Assembly: GCA_001552775.1 (NCBI GenBank)
Contig: KQ959274.1
Span: forward strand, 104,158-144,630
Length of the DNA: 40,473 nucleotides
Source of the DNA: Bacteroidales bacterium KA00251
Lineage (GTDB): Bacteria > Bacteroidota > Bacteroidia > Bacteroidales > Porphyromonadaceae
Direction of reading: 5' to 3'
The translations under genes were made by a program, and so were the position numbers. The notes beneath the pieces are model-generated. The model saw nothing but the letters and a program-made list of their open reading frames with translations, was not told the origin of the DNA and did not search any database. Position 1 is the first letter of the stretch. The number at the start of each line of letters is the position of its first letter. Shown piece after piece: positions 17,382 through 25,275 of this stretch.

Positions 17382-18115
17382 ATAGCTCAATAGAGACAAT
17401 CTTGCCTCAGCACGTGGCCGTCATTATGGATGGCAATGGTAGGTGGGCAGAGCAGAGAGGCTTTAAGCGCTCTGAAGGCCATATACAAGGAGTGAAGACA
17501 CTCCGAGCATTGGTGAAGGCTGCCGCACAAAAAGGAATAAAGTACATGTCGGTGTACGCCTTTAGCACGGAAAACTGGGTGCGTCCTAGCGAAGAAGTGA
17601 ACCACTTAATGGATCTTTTTGCCCAAAGTCTTGCAATTTATACAGAGGAGCTTGATCGAGAGGGTGTAAGGTTGCTAGCTATAGGCGACCTCGATAGACT
17701 TCCAGACGCCTCTAGAAAAGAATTGAATCGCTCGATTGAGCGTACCTCTTCCAACAGCAGGCTTACGCTCATTGTGGCGCTGAGTTACTCTTCGCACTAT
17801 GAGATCAATAAGGCCTTTTGCATGGGGCTAGAAAAGTATTACGGAGGCGACAAGAAAGATTTGCCTTGTGATCCCTACGACAATCCCATAGAGCCTTTTC
17901 TTAATACGGTAGGGATCCCCAATCCCGATTTGCTGATAAGAACAGGAGGTGAGATGCGTCTTAGCAACTTCCTCCTCTATCAGATGGCTTATACAGAACT
18001 CTATTTTACAGATACGCTGTGGCCAGACTTTGACGATGAAAAACTGGAAGAGGCTTTGAAAGAATATTCTCAACGAGAACGACGATTTGGAACTGTAAAA
18101 ACCATTGAGGGATAG
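17378..18115 (+). CDS. uppS: Undecaprenyl diphosphate synthase
   Basis: Cis-prenyltransferase that makes the C55 lipid carrier for peptidoglycan and surface sugars. 245 residues, normal length. The active-site aspartate is D18 in IMDGNGRWAE, followed by the family blocks GHIQGVKTLR, YAFSTENWVRP and, near the C terminus, PDLLIRTGGEMRLSNFLLYQ and WPDF. All conserved elements are present. It overlaps porG by four bases and is followed 31 bases later by bamA, so lipid-carrier synthesis, barrel assembly and secretion parts share one transcript. Confidence 0.97.
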   Translation: MNSSIETILPQHVAVIMDGNGRWAEQRGFKRSEGHIQGVKTLRALVKAAAQKGIKYMSVYAFSTENWVRPSEEVNHLMDLFAQSLAIYTEELDREGVRLLAIGDLDRLPDASRKELNRSIERTSSNSRLTLIVALSYSSHYEINKAFCMGLEKYYGGDKKDLPCDPYDNPIEPFLNTVGIPNPDLLIRTGGEMRLSNFLLYQMAYTELYFTDTLWPDFDDEKLEEALKEYSQRERRFGTVKTIEG

Positions 18116-18146
18116 GATATAAATCCCACGAAAACGATATAATCGG

Positions 18147-20945
18147 ATGAAAAGACTGCATCAACAACTCGCTATTATAGCAAGTCTACTACTGATCGCT
18201 CTATATAGCTACTCAACGGTATCAGCTAAAGGTACGGACGAGATAAGAAATAGTAGAGCTACGGAGCCTTTATACTTGCTAGACTCGTTACCCCAAGTGG
18301 CAGACTCTATTAAAACTAAGCCTCTCCCGACAGGACCCATATCCGATATCAACTACTCCTCTTCGCGCCGTTATCGCGTGGAGGGTATAAACGTGGTAGG
18401 AGGAGACGGCTTCAATGAAGATGTTTTGCTCTCCATTTCTGGAATCAATGTCGGTGATGTCGTGGAGATCCCTGGTCCTGCAATTAGCGATGCCATCCGA
18501 CGCTACATGCGCAATGGTTATTTCAAAAATGTAGTTATCTCTGTTGTTGCAGAGGAAGGAGATAAAATCTGGTTGGAGATCTTTCTGGAGCAGCGCCCCA
18601 AATTGACAAAAGTTTCCTACAATGGTGTAAAAAAGTCGGAAAGAGAAGACTTGGAGAAGAAACTTGGACTGAAGGAAGGCGTGCAGCTCTCGCCGCATGT
18701 TGTAGATAAAGCTAGAGAATTAGCCCTTCGCTACTTTAAAGATAAGGGATATAGTGATGCCGATGTGAAGCTCTATCAGAAACCCGATATGAGTAGCAAA
18801 AATGCAGTTTCTTTAGAGGTCGTAGTGGATAAACAGAGCAAAATGAAAGTGAGTGATATATTCTTTGTGGGGAATAAGCACCTTTCGGACAATCAGCTGC
18901 GTGCAGCCATGAAGAAAACCAATGAGCTGTTTAACTTCTCACGTGGGCGTTTCCTCTCTAGCTGGTTGGAGATCTTCTCTTCTAAAAAGTTTGTTGAAAA
19001 AGACTACAAGGAAGATCTCAATAACCTCTTAAAGCGCTACCACGAAGCTGGCTACAGAGACGCTGAGATCGTAAGTGATACCCTCCAACGAAACCCCAAA
19101 AATCCCAAACGACTACAGATAAAAATAGAGATCAATGAAGGGGAAAAGTACCACATTGGGCAGATTCGTTTTGTGGGAAATACCAAGTACTCATCAGAGT
19201 ATCTTGCCAATATATTAGGAATAAAAGAAGGTGAGGTATACAACCAAAAGAAGCTAGCTCAAAGAATCACTACCGATGAGGATGCTGTATCCAATGTATA
19301 CTACAACAATGGCTATATATTTGCTCGAATAGATCCGGTGGAAACGGCGATTAAGGCTGACACTGTAAACCTTGACTTGCGTATTATAGAAGGTCCCCAA
19401 GCAACGATCAATAAAGTTACGATTAAAGGGAATGACTTGCTTTATGAGAATGTAATAAGGAGAGAGTTGTACACTAAGCCTGGTAATCTATTCAGTCGAG
19501 AAGACCTCATGAGTAGCTTTATGGCTCTTAACCGATTGGATCTATTTGACCCTGAAAAATCGGTGCCAAAACCTGTGCCCAATCCTCAAGATGGAACTGT
19601 AGATATTGAGTACAACCTTACCCCTAAACGAAGTGATAAGTTTGAATTCTCTTTCGGGTGGAGCCAAGCTGGTGTGCTACTAAGACTAGGAGTGAAGTTT
19701 ACCAACTTCTCTGTCTACAACCTTTTCCATCCTGATATGTATAAAGGATTCATCCCTCAAGGTGATGCACAGACACTCTCTGTGGATGCAATGACGAATG
19801 GACGTTACTTCCAGCAATATTCTATTCAGTTTATGGATCCTTGGTTTGGTGGAAAGAAGCCTAACCACTTCTCTGTAAGTCTATTTTATAGCAGACAGAC
19901 AGCACTTGATCTAAAATATTATAATCAACAAATAGGAAGCTATGGCTACGGATATAACCCTTATGGCTATGGTGGCTATGGTGGTTATGGTGGCTATGGT
20001 TATAATCCTTACGGTGGTTATGGTGGCTATGGCTATGACAATAGCTCCCTTATGGAGAATGCCTATAACCCCAATCAGTCTTTGAATATTATTGGAGCTT
20101 CAGTAGGCTTTGGTAAGCGTTTGGAATGGCCAGATAATTGGTTCCAAGTTTATGCTTCTCTCAACTACAATCTATATATCCTTCACGATTGGGTTTATGA
20201 AACTTTCCAAGGATTCCACGATGGACGTGCCAACGACCTAAATCTTACTTTACGGTTGTCTCGCACATCAATAGACAATCCTGTATATACTCGTCGTGGT
20301 AGCGACTTCTCTCTCTCAGCGTCTTTTACTCCTCCATACTCTCTATTTGATAAGGTTGACTACGCCGATCCCCGACTTTCGCAGAAAGAGCGTTATCGCT
20401 TTATTGAGTATCATAAATGGCGCTTCTCTGGAAAGGTATTTACGCCACTGATTAGCCCTACAGTTACACAATATACGCCTGTTTTGATGACGAGGTTTGA
20501 TATGGGCTTTATAGGCCACTATAACCGTTATAAACTTTCTCCATTTGGTACTTACTATATGGGTGGAGATGCTATGGGGGCTTATGGTAGCTACATGAAT
20601 GAGGTAATTGGGCTCCGTGGTTATCGTAGTGGATCAATTGCCGGTAATAACTATAACTATGGTTACGCTTTTATGCGTACGGCCGCTGAGCTTCGAGTTC
20701 CTATTCTCTTCCAAGGACAGACAAATATTTGGGCTTTGGCATTTGTGGAAGCGGGTAATGCATGGCAAGATCTTGCAGACTTCAATCCTTTCCGTCTCAA
20801 GAGAAGTGCTGGGCTTGGTGTGAGAGTAACTCTTCCCCTTGTAGGCTTAATTGGAGTAGACTGGGGATATGGGTTTGATAAGCCTGATGGAAGTACAACG
20901 CGTGGAGGAAGCAATGTTCACTTCGTTATGGGGGCAGAGTTCTAA
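18147..20945 (+). CDS. bamA: BamA outer-membrane assembly protein
   Basis: Central component of the barrel assembly machine, 932 residues. A signal peptide (to about residue 28) is followed by an N-terminal extension, a run of POTRA domains (roughly 75-475, with repeated phrases such as GINVGDVVEIPG and VRFVGNTKYSSEYLA-type openings) and the C-terminal 16-strand barrel. The barrel carries the family lid motif region GLRGYRSGSI and ends in aromatic F (MGAEF). Longer than E. coli BamA (about 810). An odd 33-residue Gly/Tyr stretch at residues 599-631 lies in the barrel. Placed between uppS and two skp genes. Confidence 0.96.
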   Translation: MKRLHQQLAIIASLLLIALYSYSTVSAKGTDEIRNSRATEPLYLLDSLPQVADSIKTKPLPTGPISDINYSSSRRYRVEGINVVGGDGFNEDVLLSISGINVGDVVEIPGPAISDAIRRYMRNGYFKNVVISVVAEEGDKIWLEIFLEQRPKLTKVSYNGVKKSEREDLEKKLGLKEGVQLSPHVVDKARELALRYFKDKGYSDADVKLYQKPDMSSKNAVSLEVVVDKQSKMKVSDIFFVGNKHLSDNQLRAAMKKTNELFNFSRGRFLSSWLEIFSSKKFVEKDYKEDLNNLLKRYHEAGYRDAEIVSDTLQRNPKNPKRLQIKIEINEGEKYHIGQIRFVGNTKYSSEYLANILGIKEGEVYNQKKLAQRITTDEDAVSNVYYNNGYIFARIDPVETAIKADTVNLDLRIIEGPQATINKVTIKGNDLLYENVIRRELYTKPGNLFSREDLMSSFMALNRLDLFDPEKSVPKPVPNPQDGTVDIEYNLTPKRSDKFEFSFGWSQAGVLLRLGVKFTNFSVYNLFHPDMYKGFIPQGDAQTLSVDAMTNGRYFQQYSIQFMDPWFGGKKPNHFSVSLFYSRQTALDLKYYNQQIGSYGYGYNPYGYGGYGGYGGYGYNPYGGYGGYGYDNSSLMENAYNPNQSLNIIGASVGFGKRLEWPDNWFQVYASLNYNLYILHDWVYETFQGFHDGRANDLNLTLRLSRTSIDNPVYTRRGSDFSLSASFTPPYSLFDKVDYADPRLSQKERYRFIEYHKWRFSGKVFTPLISPTVTQYTPVLMTRFDMGFIGHYNRYKLSPFGTYYMGGDAMGAYGSYMNEVIGLRGYRSGSIAGNNYNYGYAFMRTAAELRVPILFQGQTNIWALAFVEAGNAWQDLADFNPFRLKRSAGLGVRVTLPLVGLIGVDWGYGFDKPDGSTTRGGSNVHFVMGAEF
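19941..20039 (+). repeat. Gly-Tyr codon repeat inside bamA
   Basis: Residues 599-631 of BamA consist only of Tyr, Gly and two Asn-Pro pairs, plus a final Asp, arranged as YGYNPYGGYGG-like repeats. The DNA is a matching run of TAT-GGT-GGC triplets with third-base changes. The position within the barrel half, between predicted strands, suggests a surface loop. Such a repeat can change length by slippage without breaking the frame. Confidence 0.88.
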
Positions 20946-20960
20946 GACAGCAGTTTTTGT

Positions 20961-20968
20961 TAACTTTG
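20961..20968 (+). promoter_or_regulatory. Possible internal promoter for skp genes
   Basis: TAACTTTG, 16 bases after the bamA stop, matches the -7 consensus. Transcription would start near 20975, about 42 bases before the first skp ATG. No TTG lies at the right distance upstream, so it may be weak or false. Confidence 0.35.
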
Positions 20969-21016
20969 TGGTAGATGGATAATAGATTAGTAACTACCAC
21001 CAATACGAAACAAACT

Positions 21017-21556
21017 ATGAAAACATTTAAAAGTAGAGTCTTTGTACTCGTCCTTGCGATTGGCGCCCTTCTCTTTTCAGGTATTTCATCTCTAAAAGCA
21101 CAGAAGTATGCCCTTATAGATATGGAGTATATCCTAAAAAATATACCCGACTATGAGATGATGAATGAACAGCTTGAAGCGGTGACTAAAAAGTGGAATG
21201 AAGAGGTCACAGCTCTTCGCAACGAGGCTGAAACCATGTACAAAAAGTACCAAACTGATCTCGTATTCCTTTCTGCAGAACAGAAAAAAACGAGAGAAGA
21301 AGCAATCGTAAAGAAAGAGAAACAAGCATCGGAGCTTCAAACAAAGTATTTTGGCCCAGAAGGAGAACTCTTTAAAAAGCGCACTAAACTGATGAAACCA
21401 ATCCAAGACGAAATCTGGAATGCAATAAAAGAGATCGCCGTGCAAAACAGCTTCCAGCTAGTACTAGATAGAGGTACAGCAGGAATCGTCTATGCCAATC
21501 CTGGAATAGATATTAGCGATGCTGTACTCCGTAAACTTGGATTTTCCGGTAAGTAA
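21017..21556 (+). CDS. skp: OmpH/Skp periplasmic chaperone (first copy)
   Basis: A 179-residue Skp-family chaperone that should hold unfolded outer-membrane proteins on their way to BamA. It has a signal peptide (MKTFKSRVFVLVLAIGALLF, cleaved near SLKAQ), then the family start KYALIDMEYILKNIPDYE, a long Lys/Glu-rich coiled-coil arm (about residues 55-115), and the C-terminal core strand FQLVLDRGTAGIVYANPGIDIS. An in-frame ATG at 20975 is open, but the signal peptide fixes the start at 21017. It is followed 33 bases later by a second family member. Confidence 0.92.
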   Translation: MKTFKSRVFVLVLAIGALLFSGISSLKAQKYALIDMEYILKNIPDYEMMNEQLEAVTKKWNEEVTALRNEAETMYKKYQTDLVFLSAEQKKTREEAIVKKEKQASELQTKYFGPEGELFKKRTKLMKPIQDEIWNAIKEIAVQNSFQLVLDRGTAGIVYANPGIDISDAVLRKLGFSGK

Positions 21557-21589
21557 ACTACTACACCTATAGTATAAAGTAAAAACGTT

Positions 21590-22087
21590 ATGAAGAAGAC
21601 CCTAATGTTGTGCCTTGTAATGGCACTTTTTCCCTTGTGCCTTGCTGCACAACAAAAGATTGCAATTGTAAATAGCGACGAGATTATGGCTGCTATGCCT
21701 GAAACAAAGGCAGCTCAGGCTAGATTGCAGGAACTCGACAAAAGATATAGCGAAGAACTGCAAAAAATGCAAGAACAATATGCGCAAAAGACGGAAGCAT
21801 TTATCTCAGAGTCGGAAAAACTAGATGCAACCATTCGCAAGAGCCGTCAGCAGGAACTTGTAGACTTACAAAGCAGAATCCAACAATCTGCCAATGTAAT
21901 GCAAGAGGATTTTCAAAAGCAACAGACTTCTCTCTATACCCCTATTCAACAAAAAATCTTTGATGCCATTAAAGCTGTGAGTGACAAAGAAGGGATAACC
22001 TATGTGGTCAACTCTATGATGATGCTGTACAAAGGGAAGGATGCTATTGACATTACCCCTCTTGTAAAGAAACATCTTGGATTGTAA
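21590..22087 (+). CDS. skp: OmpH/Skp periplasmic chaperone (second copy)
   Basis: A 165-residue paralogue of the preceding gene. Signal peptide MKKTLMLCLVMALFPLCLAAQ, then KIAIVNSDEIMAAMPETKAAQ, a coiled-coil arm rich in Gln and Glu, and the C-terminal strand GITYVVNSMMMLYKGKDAIDITPLVKKHLGL-type ending. It differs from copy one mainly in the arm, which has more Gln and fewer Lys, so the two may bind different clients or form mixed trimers; this is inference. Two skp genes after bamA is the known arrangement in Porphyromonas and relatives. Confidence 0.92.
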   Translation: MKKTLMLCLVMALFPLCLAAQQKIAIVNSDEIMAAMPETKAAQARLQELDKRYSEELQKMQEQYAQKTEAFISESEKLDATIRKSRQQELVDLQSRIQQSANVMQEDFQKQQTSLYTPIQQKIFDAIKAVSDKEGITYVVNSMMMLYKGKDAIDITPLVKKHLGL

Positions 22088-22111
22088 AACCTATTCTTAG
22101 CGATAAAAAAT

Positions 22112-23056
22112 ATGTTCCCATCAACAAGACTAACCGAACTGCTAGGGGTTAAAAAGCCTATAATAGCAGGAGGTATGGTATGGTGCAGTGGGCACGAACT
22201 TGCTGCCGCAGTGAGTAACTGTGGAGGTTTAGGGGTGATAGGAGCAGGATCTATGTATCCCGAAAATCTCCAACACCATATTAGGAGGTGCCAAGAGCAA
22301 ACAAAAGAACCATTTGGCGTAAATATACCCCTTCTTGCTCCTGAAGTGGAGAAGCTTTTTGAGGTTGTGATAGCAGAAAAAGTGCCTGTGGTCATTACCA
22401 GTGCGGGTAACCCTAAGACTTGGACGGCTCGTCTACATGAGGCAGGATGCAAAGTCTTGCATGTAGTGAGTAGTGCGAAGTTTGCCCAAAAAGCAGAAGA
22501 AGCTGGCGTAGACGCTGTAATTGCAGAAGGGTTTGAAGCTGGTGGACACAACGGACGCGAAGAGAGTTCAACTCTAGTACTTGCCCAGTCTGTCGTTGAA
22601 GCGGTCTCTTGCCCAGTCGTCTTGGCTGGTGGATTTGCTACAGGACGCTCCATATTGGCAGCTTTAGCTCTCGGAGCAGAAGGTGTACAGATCGGTACAC
22701 TCTTTGCATTGACCAAAGAGAGTAGTGCTCACGACAAGTTTAAAGAGGCTTGCTTGCAGGCGGGTGAAGGATCTACAATGCTTCTACTGAAAAAGGTTGT
22801 TCCCACGCGACTTCTTTTTAATAGCTTTACGACTGAGGTACAAGGCATGGAAGATCGGGGTGCTACCAAAGAAGAATTGGAAGAATACCTTGGTAAGAGA
22901 AGAGCGAAACAGGGAATCTTTGAAGGCAACCTAGAAGAGGGAGAGCTAGAGATTGGACAAGTAGTTGCTTTAATCAATCGTGAAGCTACGGTTGAAGAGC
23001 AATTCAAGATGCTCGAAGAGGACTTTGAAAAAGCCGTCCAAAGACTTCATAAGTAA
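22112..23056 (+). CDS. FabK/nitronate monooxygenase-like flavoprotein
   Basis: A 314-residue FMN-dependent TIM-barrel protein of the 2-nitropropane dioxygenase superfamily. Motifs: PIIAGGMVWCSGHELAAAVS at 16-35, AEGFEAGGHNGRE at 138-150 with the active-site His region, and the phosphate loop GAEGVQIGTLF. This superfamily includes enoyl-ACP reductase II (FabK) for fatty-acid synthesis and nitronate monooxygenase; motif reading alone does not decide. It sits 24 bases after skp with no promoter between, and the terminator at 23133 follows, so it is the last gene of the envelope operon. A lipid role would suit that setting. Confidence 0.85.
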   Translation: MFPSTRLTELLGVKKPIIAGGMVWCSGHELAAAVSNCGGLGVIGAGSMYPENLQHHIRRCQEQTKEPFGVNIPLLAPEVEKLFEVVIAEKVPVVITSAGNPKTWTARLHEAGCKVLHVVSSAKFAQKAEEAGVDAVIAEGFEAGGHNGREESSTLVLAQSVVEAVSCPVVLAGGFATGRSILAALALGAEGVQIGTLFALTKESSAHDKFKEACLQAGEGSTMLLLKKVVPTRLLFNSFTTEVQGMEDRGATKEELEEYLGKRRAKQGIFEGNLEEGELEIGQVVALINREATVEEQFKMLEEDFEKAVQRLHK

Positions 23057-23132
23057 GCTAAAGCCGATGCGAATGATAGGTCAATCTTCCCTTTTATAGG
23101 AAAGAAGAAACATATTTTACCTCACTTAAAAC

Positions 23133-23174
23133 AAAGCCAAGCGGACTCTATTGCAGAGAATGCTTGGCTTTTTC
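23133..23174 (+). terminator. Terminator of the envelope operon
   Basis: AAAGCCAAGC (23133-23142) pairs perfectly with GCTTGGCTTT (23162-23171) and is followed by further T residues. The 19-base loop contains a small inner stem, CTCT with AGAG. It lies 77 bases after the flavoprotein stop. Confidence 0.85.
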
Positions 23175-23216
23175 ATTTAAATTGTTTTAGAACTCTATAG
23201 GTATATCGTGTATTTT

Positions 23217-23247
23217 TTTGTTAATGTCTTGTAATGTTGTACATTTG
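23217..23247 (+). promoter_or_regulatory. Promoter of the repeat lipoprotein genes
   Basis: TTTG (23217-23220), 19 bases, TACATTTG (23240-23247): full match to the Bacteroidota consensus. Transcription should start near 23254, which leaves a leader of about 209 bases before ATG 23463. Confidence 0.7.
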
Positions 23248-23315
23248 TATTCGTGGTGTTGAAAGAGTGATACAATGTGATGTTTAATCTGTCTTTAGAG
23301 GAGAGTTTTCTTTTG

Positions 23316-23351
23316 TTGTAATAGACTAACTTCCCGTGATGTCTATTATAA
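23316..23351 (+). promoter_or_regulatory. Hairpin in the lipoprotein leader
   Basis: An 11-base inverted repeat (one G-T pair) around TAATAGAC and GTCTATTA encloses a 14-base loop, inside the predicted 5' leader. There is no T-run directly after it, so it is not a standard terminator. It may affect mRNA stability or translation; no known riboswitch class is recognised. Confidence 0.35.
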
Positions 23352-23462
23352 GTGAGATCGCTTTTCCTTTCTTTTTTCAAAAAACGAACATATATGTACA
23401 GCTTAATCTATACACCTTTGTCCAAAATGAGCAGAAAAACAATTTTGTAGACCAATTGCAAT

Positions 23463-25160
23463 ATGAAAAAAATTATTTCATTTCTTGCTATCGCTTTGAT
23501 GGCTCTTTCCTGCAGCAGACCTGAACCTGAACCAAATCCAGGTGCTGCAAATAGCGTAAAAGCAGAGTTTAAGGTTAGCCCAGAAAGCTTTTCTCTAAAA
23601 GGAGGAAAAGGTGAAGTAGCGGGAATGCTTAAGGAGATTTCTCCCGAAGGAAAAGTAGTGAAGGAAAATCCTATCGCGAAGGAGGATTTTAGATTAAGTC
23701 TCAAGAATGGGGATGCCACTCAAATCACTATTGACGAAAAAGAAAAAAGTTTTACACTACTGGCAGGATCGTCTGCTACATTTGAAATCGAAGCTGAAGT
23801 TACCAAGGGCAATCAAAAGGGAGCCAAGCAACTTCTCACTGTTGTACGGGGAGGCGAGATAACCTATAGATTTGAAGTGACCCCAGATCTCTTTACGGCC
23901 AAAGGCGGTGAGGGAAAAGTGCAAGGAAAGAAAAAGATTACCGATGTCGCAGGGGCGACGATAGAGGAAAGCGTATTAGAAAATAGTGATTTTACGCTTA
24001 CGCTCAAGGAAGGTAAAGAGGGAATAAAAGTAGACGATGCTACAAAGACCTTTGTCATATCCAAAGGAAATGCTACCAACTTCATACTGCAAGCTGTGTG
24101 TGGTGAAGGAAAACCCCAGGTTTTAGAAGTGAAACGTGAAGGGGCACTTATCTGTGAGTTCAAAGCCTCAAACGAAACCTTTACTGCAGAGGGAGGAAAG
24201 GGTAGCATATCGGCAATTTATAAGGCCACCGATGCAAAAGGTACTATCGTTGAAGAAAAACCTCTCCAAAGTAAAGAGTTTACCATCTCTCTAAAGCAGG
24301 GCAATGCTGCAGATATTGTCCTTGATAATGAAACAAAATCTTACACTGTCAAGAAAGGTCAAGTAGAGGCTAATTTTATCTTGGTAGCAAAGGCTGTTTT
24401 TGAAGGGGCAGTGGCACAGGAAATTCGTATTCACAGAGCAAAGGGCTCTCCTAGTCAACAAACTGTCCGCATACCCTTAGAGTATCTTGCCGAATATAAT
24501 ATCAACAAAACGGGTACAGGTTTGGTCTCTAGCAATGCTACAAATGTAAGCGGATACTTTACTTTCAACGATGCGGTTGCGAAGTTTTCTAATATAGTCA
24601 TTGATGGCAAAAAGTATCACCTACCTTCAAAGGAAGAATGGCTGGCTATTGTGCCTGAAAGTAGGAGTACGCCAGACTATGTGAGTTTTGCTATGGAGTA
24701 TAATTATAACGACGTAAAAGAAACGGTTATAGTGGCTGGAAAAGAGATCACTTCAACCAATGACTATGTTGGCAATGGAGAAAATGCAACTTATGCACTC
24801 CGATATAAGGGAACTGATATAGTGTCGGCATGGAAATATGAGTATACGATGCTCGATGGCTATCGCGTATTGAGGATAACGGCTCGACCTGTAAAAGGGA
24901 TCTCTCCTGCAGTTACTATAGATGAGGTGAAGAAACCGGAGTTTTGGGAAAACAACAAGCTTGCTGATATGGTTAGAATCCTACCTGCCTCTGGATGGTA
25001 TGGCTCGCTATTGTATGCAGAAGATTCTCTTGGCATATTTTGGTCTTCCACACAGTTTGACGATGCTAAAGCTTGGTATATGGACTTTGGAAAGGCTTAT
25101 AGCGTTGTCGACAAGCATTTCCGTTCCAATCGTTATTCGGTACGTCTTTTCCAAGATTAG
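23463..25160 (+). CDS. Repeat-containing lipoprotein with adhesin-like C terminus
   Basis: Not a named family to me. A 565-residue lipoprotein (lipobox MALSC, Cys17; acidic Pro-Glu linker after it). Three related modules of about 97 residues follow: 34-131, 132-227 and 228-328. Each opens F-x-(V/A)-(S/T)-x-(E/D)-x-F-(S/T)-x-(K/E)-GG-(K/E)-G and closes with an Arg-containing strand, so they look like Ig-type beta modules. Residues 329-565 form a separate domain with KYHLPSKEEW, YALRYKG and GIFWSSTQ, like the FISUMP/C-type-lectin-like domains of Bacteroidota surface proteins. The same pattern occurs in the tip-like fimbrial protein at 28642-30864. Probably surface exposed; ligand unknown. Confidence 0.75.
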   Translation: MKKIISFLAIALMALSCSRPEPEPNPGAANSVKAEFKVSPESFSLKGGKGEVAGMLKEISPEGKVVKENPIAKEDFRLSLKNGDATQITIDEKEKSFTLLAGSSATFEIEAEVTKGNQKGAKQLLTVVRGGEITYRFEVTPDLFTAKGGEGKVQGKKKITDVAGATIEESVLENSDFTLTLKEGKEGIKVDDATKTFVISKGNATNFILQAVCGEGKPQVLEVKREGALICEFKASNETFTAEGGKGSISAIYKATDAKGTIVEEKPLQSKEFTISLKQGNAADIVLDNETKSYTVKKGQVEANFILVAKAVFEGAVAQEIRIHRAKGSPSQQTVRIPLEYLAEYNINKTGTGLVSSNATNVSGYFTFNDAVAKFSNIVIDGKKYHLPSKEEWLAIVPESRSTPDYVSFAMEYNYNDVKETVIVAGKEITSTNDYVGNGENATYALRYKGTDIVSAWKYEYTMLDGYRVLRITARPVKGISPAVTIDEVKKPEFWENNKLADMVRILPASGWYGSLLYAEDSLGIFWSSTQFDDAKAWYMDFGKAYSVVDKHFRSNRYSVRLFQD

Positions 25161-25209
25161 TCGAGCGAGTACACAACCCTTTTAGATTATACAGAATACT
25201 TTATTCATG

Positions 25210-25228
25210 AGGGGCTCTTTAGACCCCT
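25210..25228 (+). terminator. Weak hairpin after the repeat lipoprotein
   Basis: AGGGG and CCCCT form a short 5-base stem with a 9-base loop, followed by only a few T residues. It could partly stop transcription before the next lipoprotein gene. No good promoter is visible for that gene, so some readthrough is likely. Confidence 0.3.
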
Positions 25229-25275
25229 TTCTGAAAATACAATCTTAATTCCCTTGTCGGAGTAAAGTAATTAGA

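Larger units (their letters stand above)
23057..23462. other. Intergenic region with terminator and long leader
   Basis: These 406 bases hold the terminator of the envelope operon (23133-23174), the promoter of the repeat lipoprotein (23217-23247), and an unusually long leader of about 209 bases with a hairpin at 23316-23351. I see no gene; the one small minus-strand frame here is AT-rich and has no family features. Confidence 0.65.

Noticed and set aside
23240-23351. Invertible promoter of the Bacteroides phase-variation type
   Set aside because: The inverted repeats found are only 14 bases apart and lie downstream of the promoter, not around it, and no recombinase gene is present.
23195-23380. 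61-residue minus-strand frame upstream of the repeat lipoprotein
   Set aside because: AT-rich, overlaps the plus-strand promoter and hairpin, and has no recognisable protein features.
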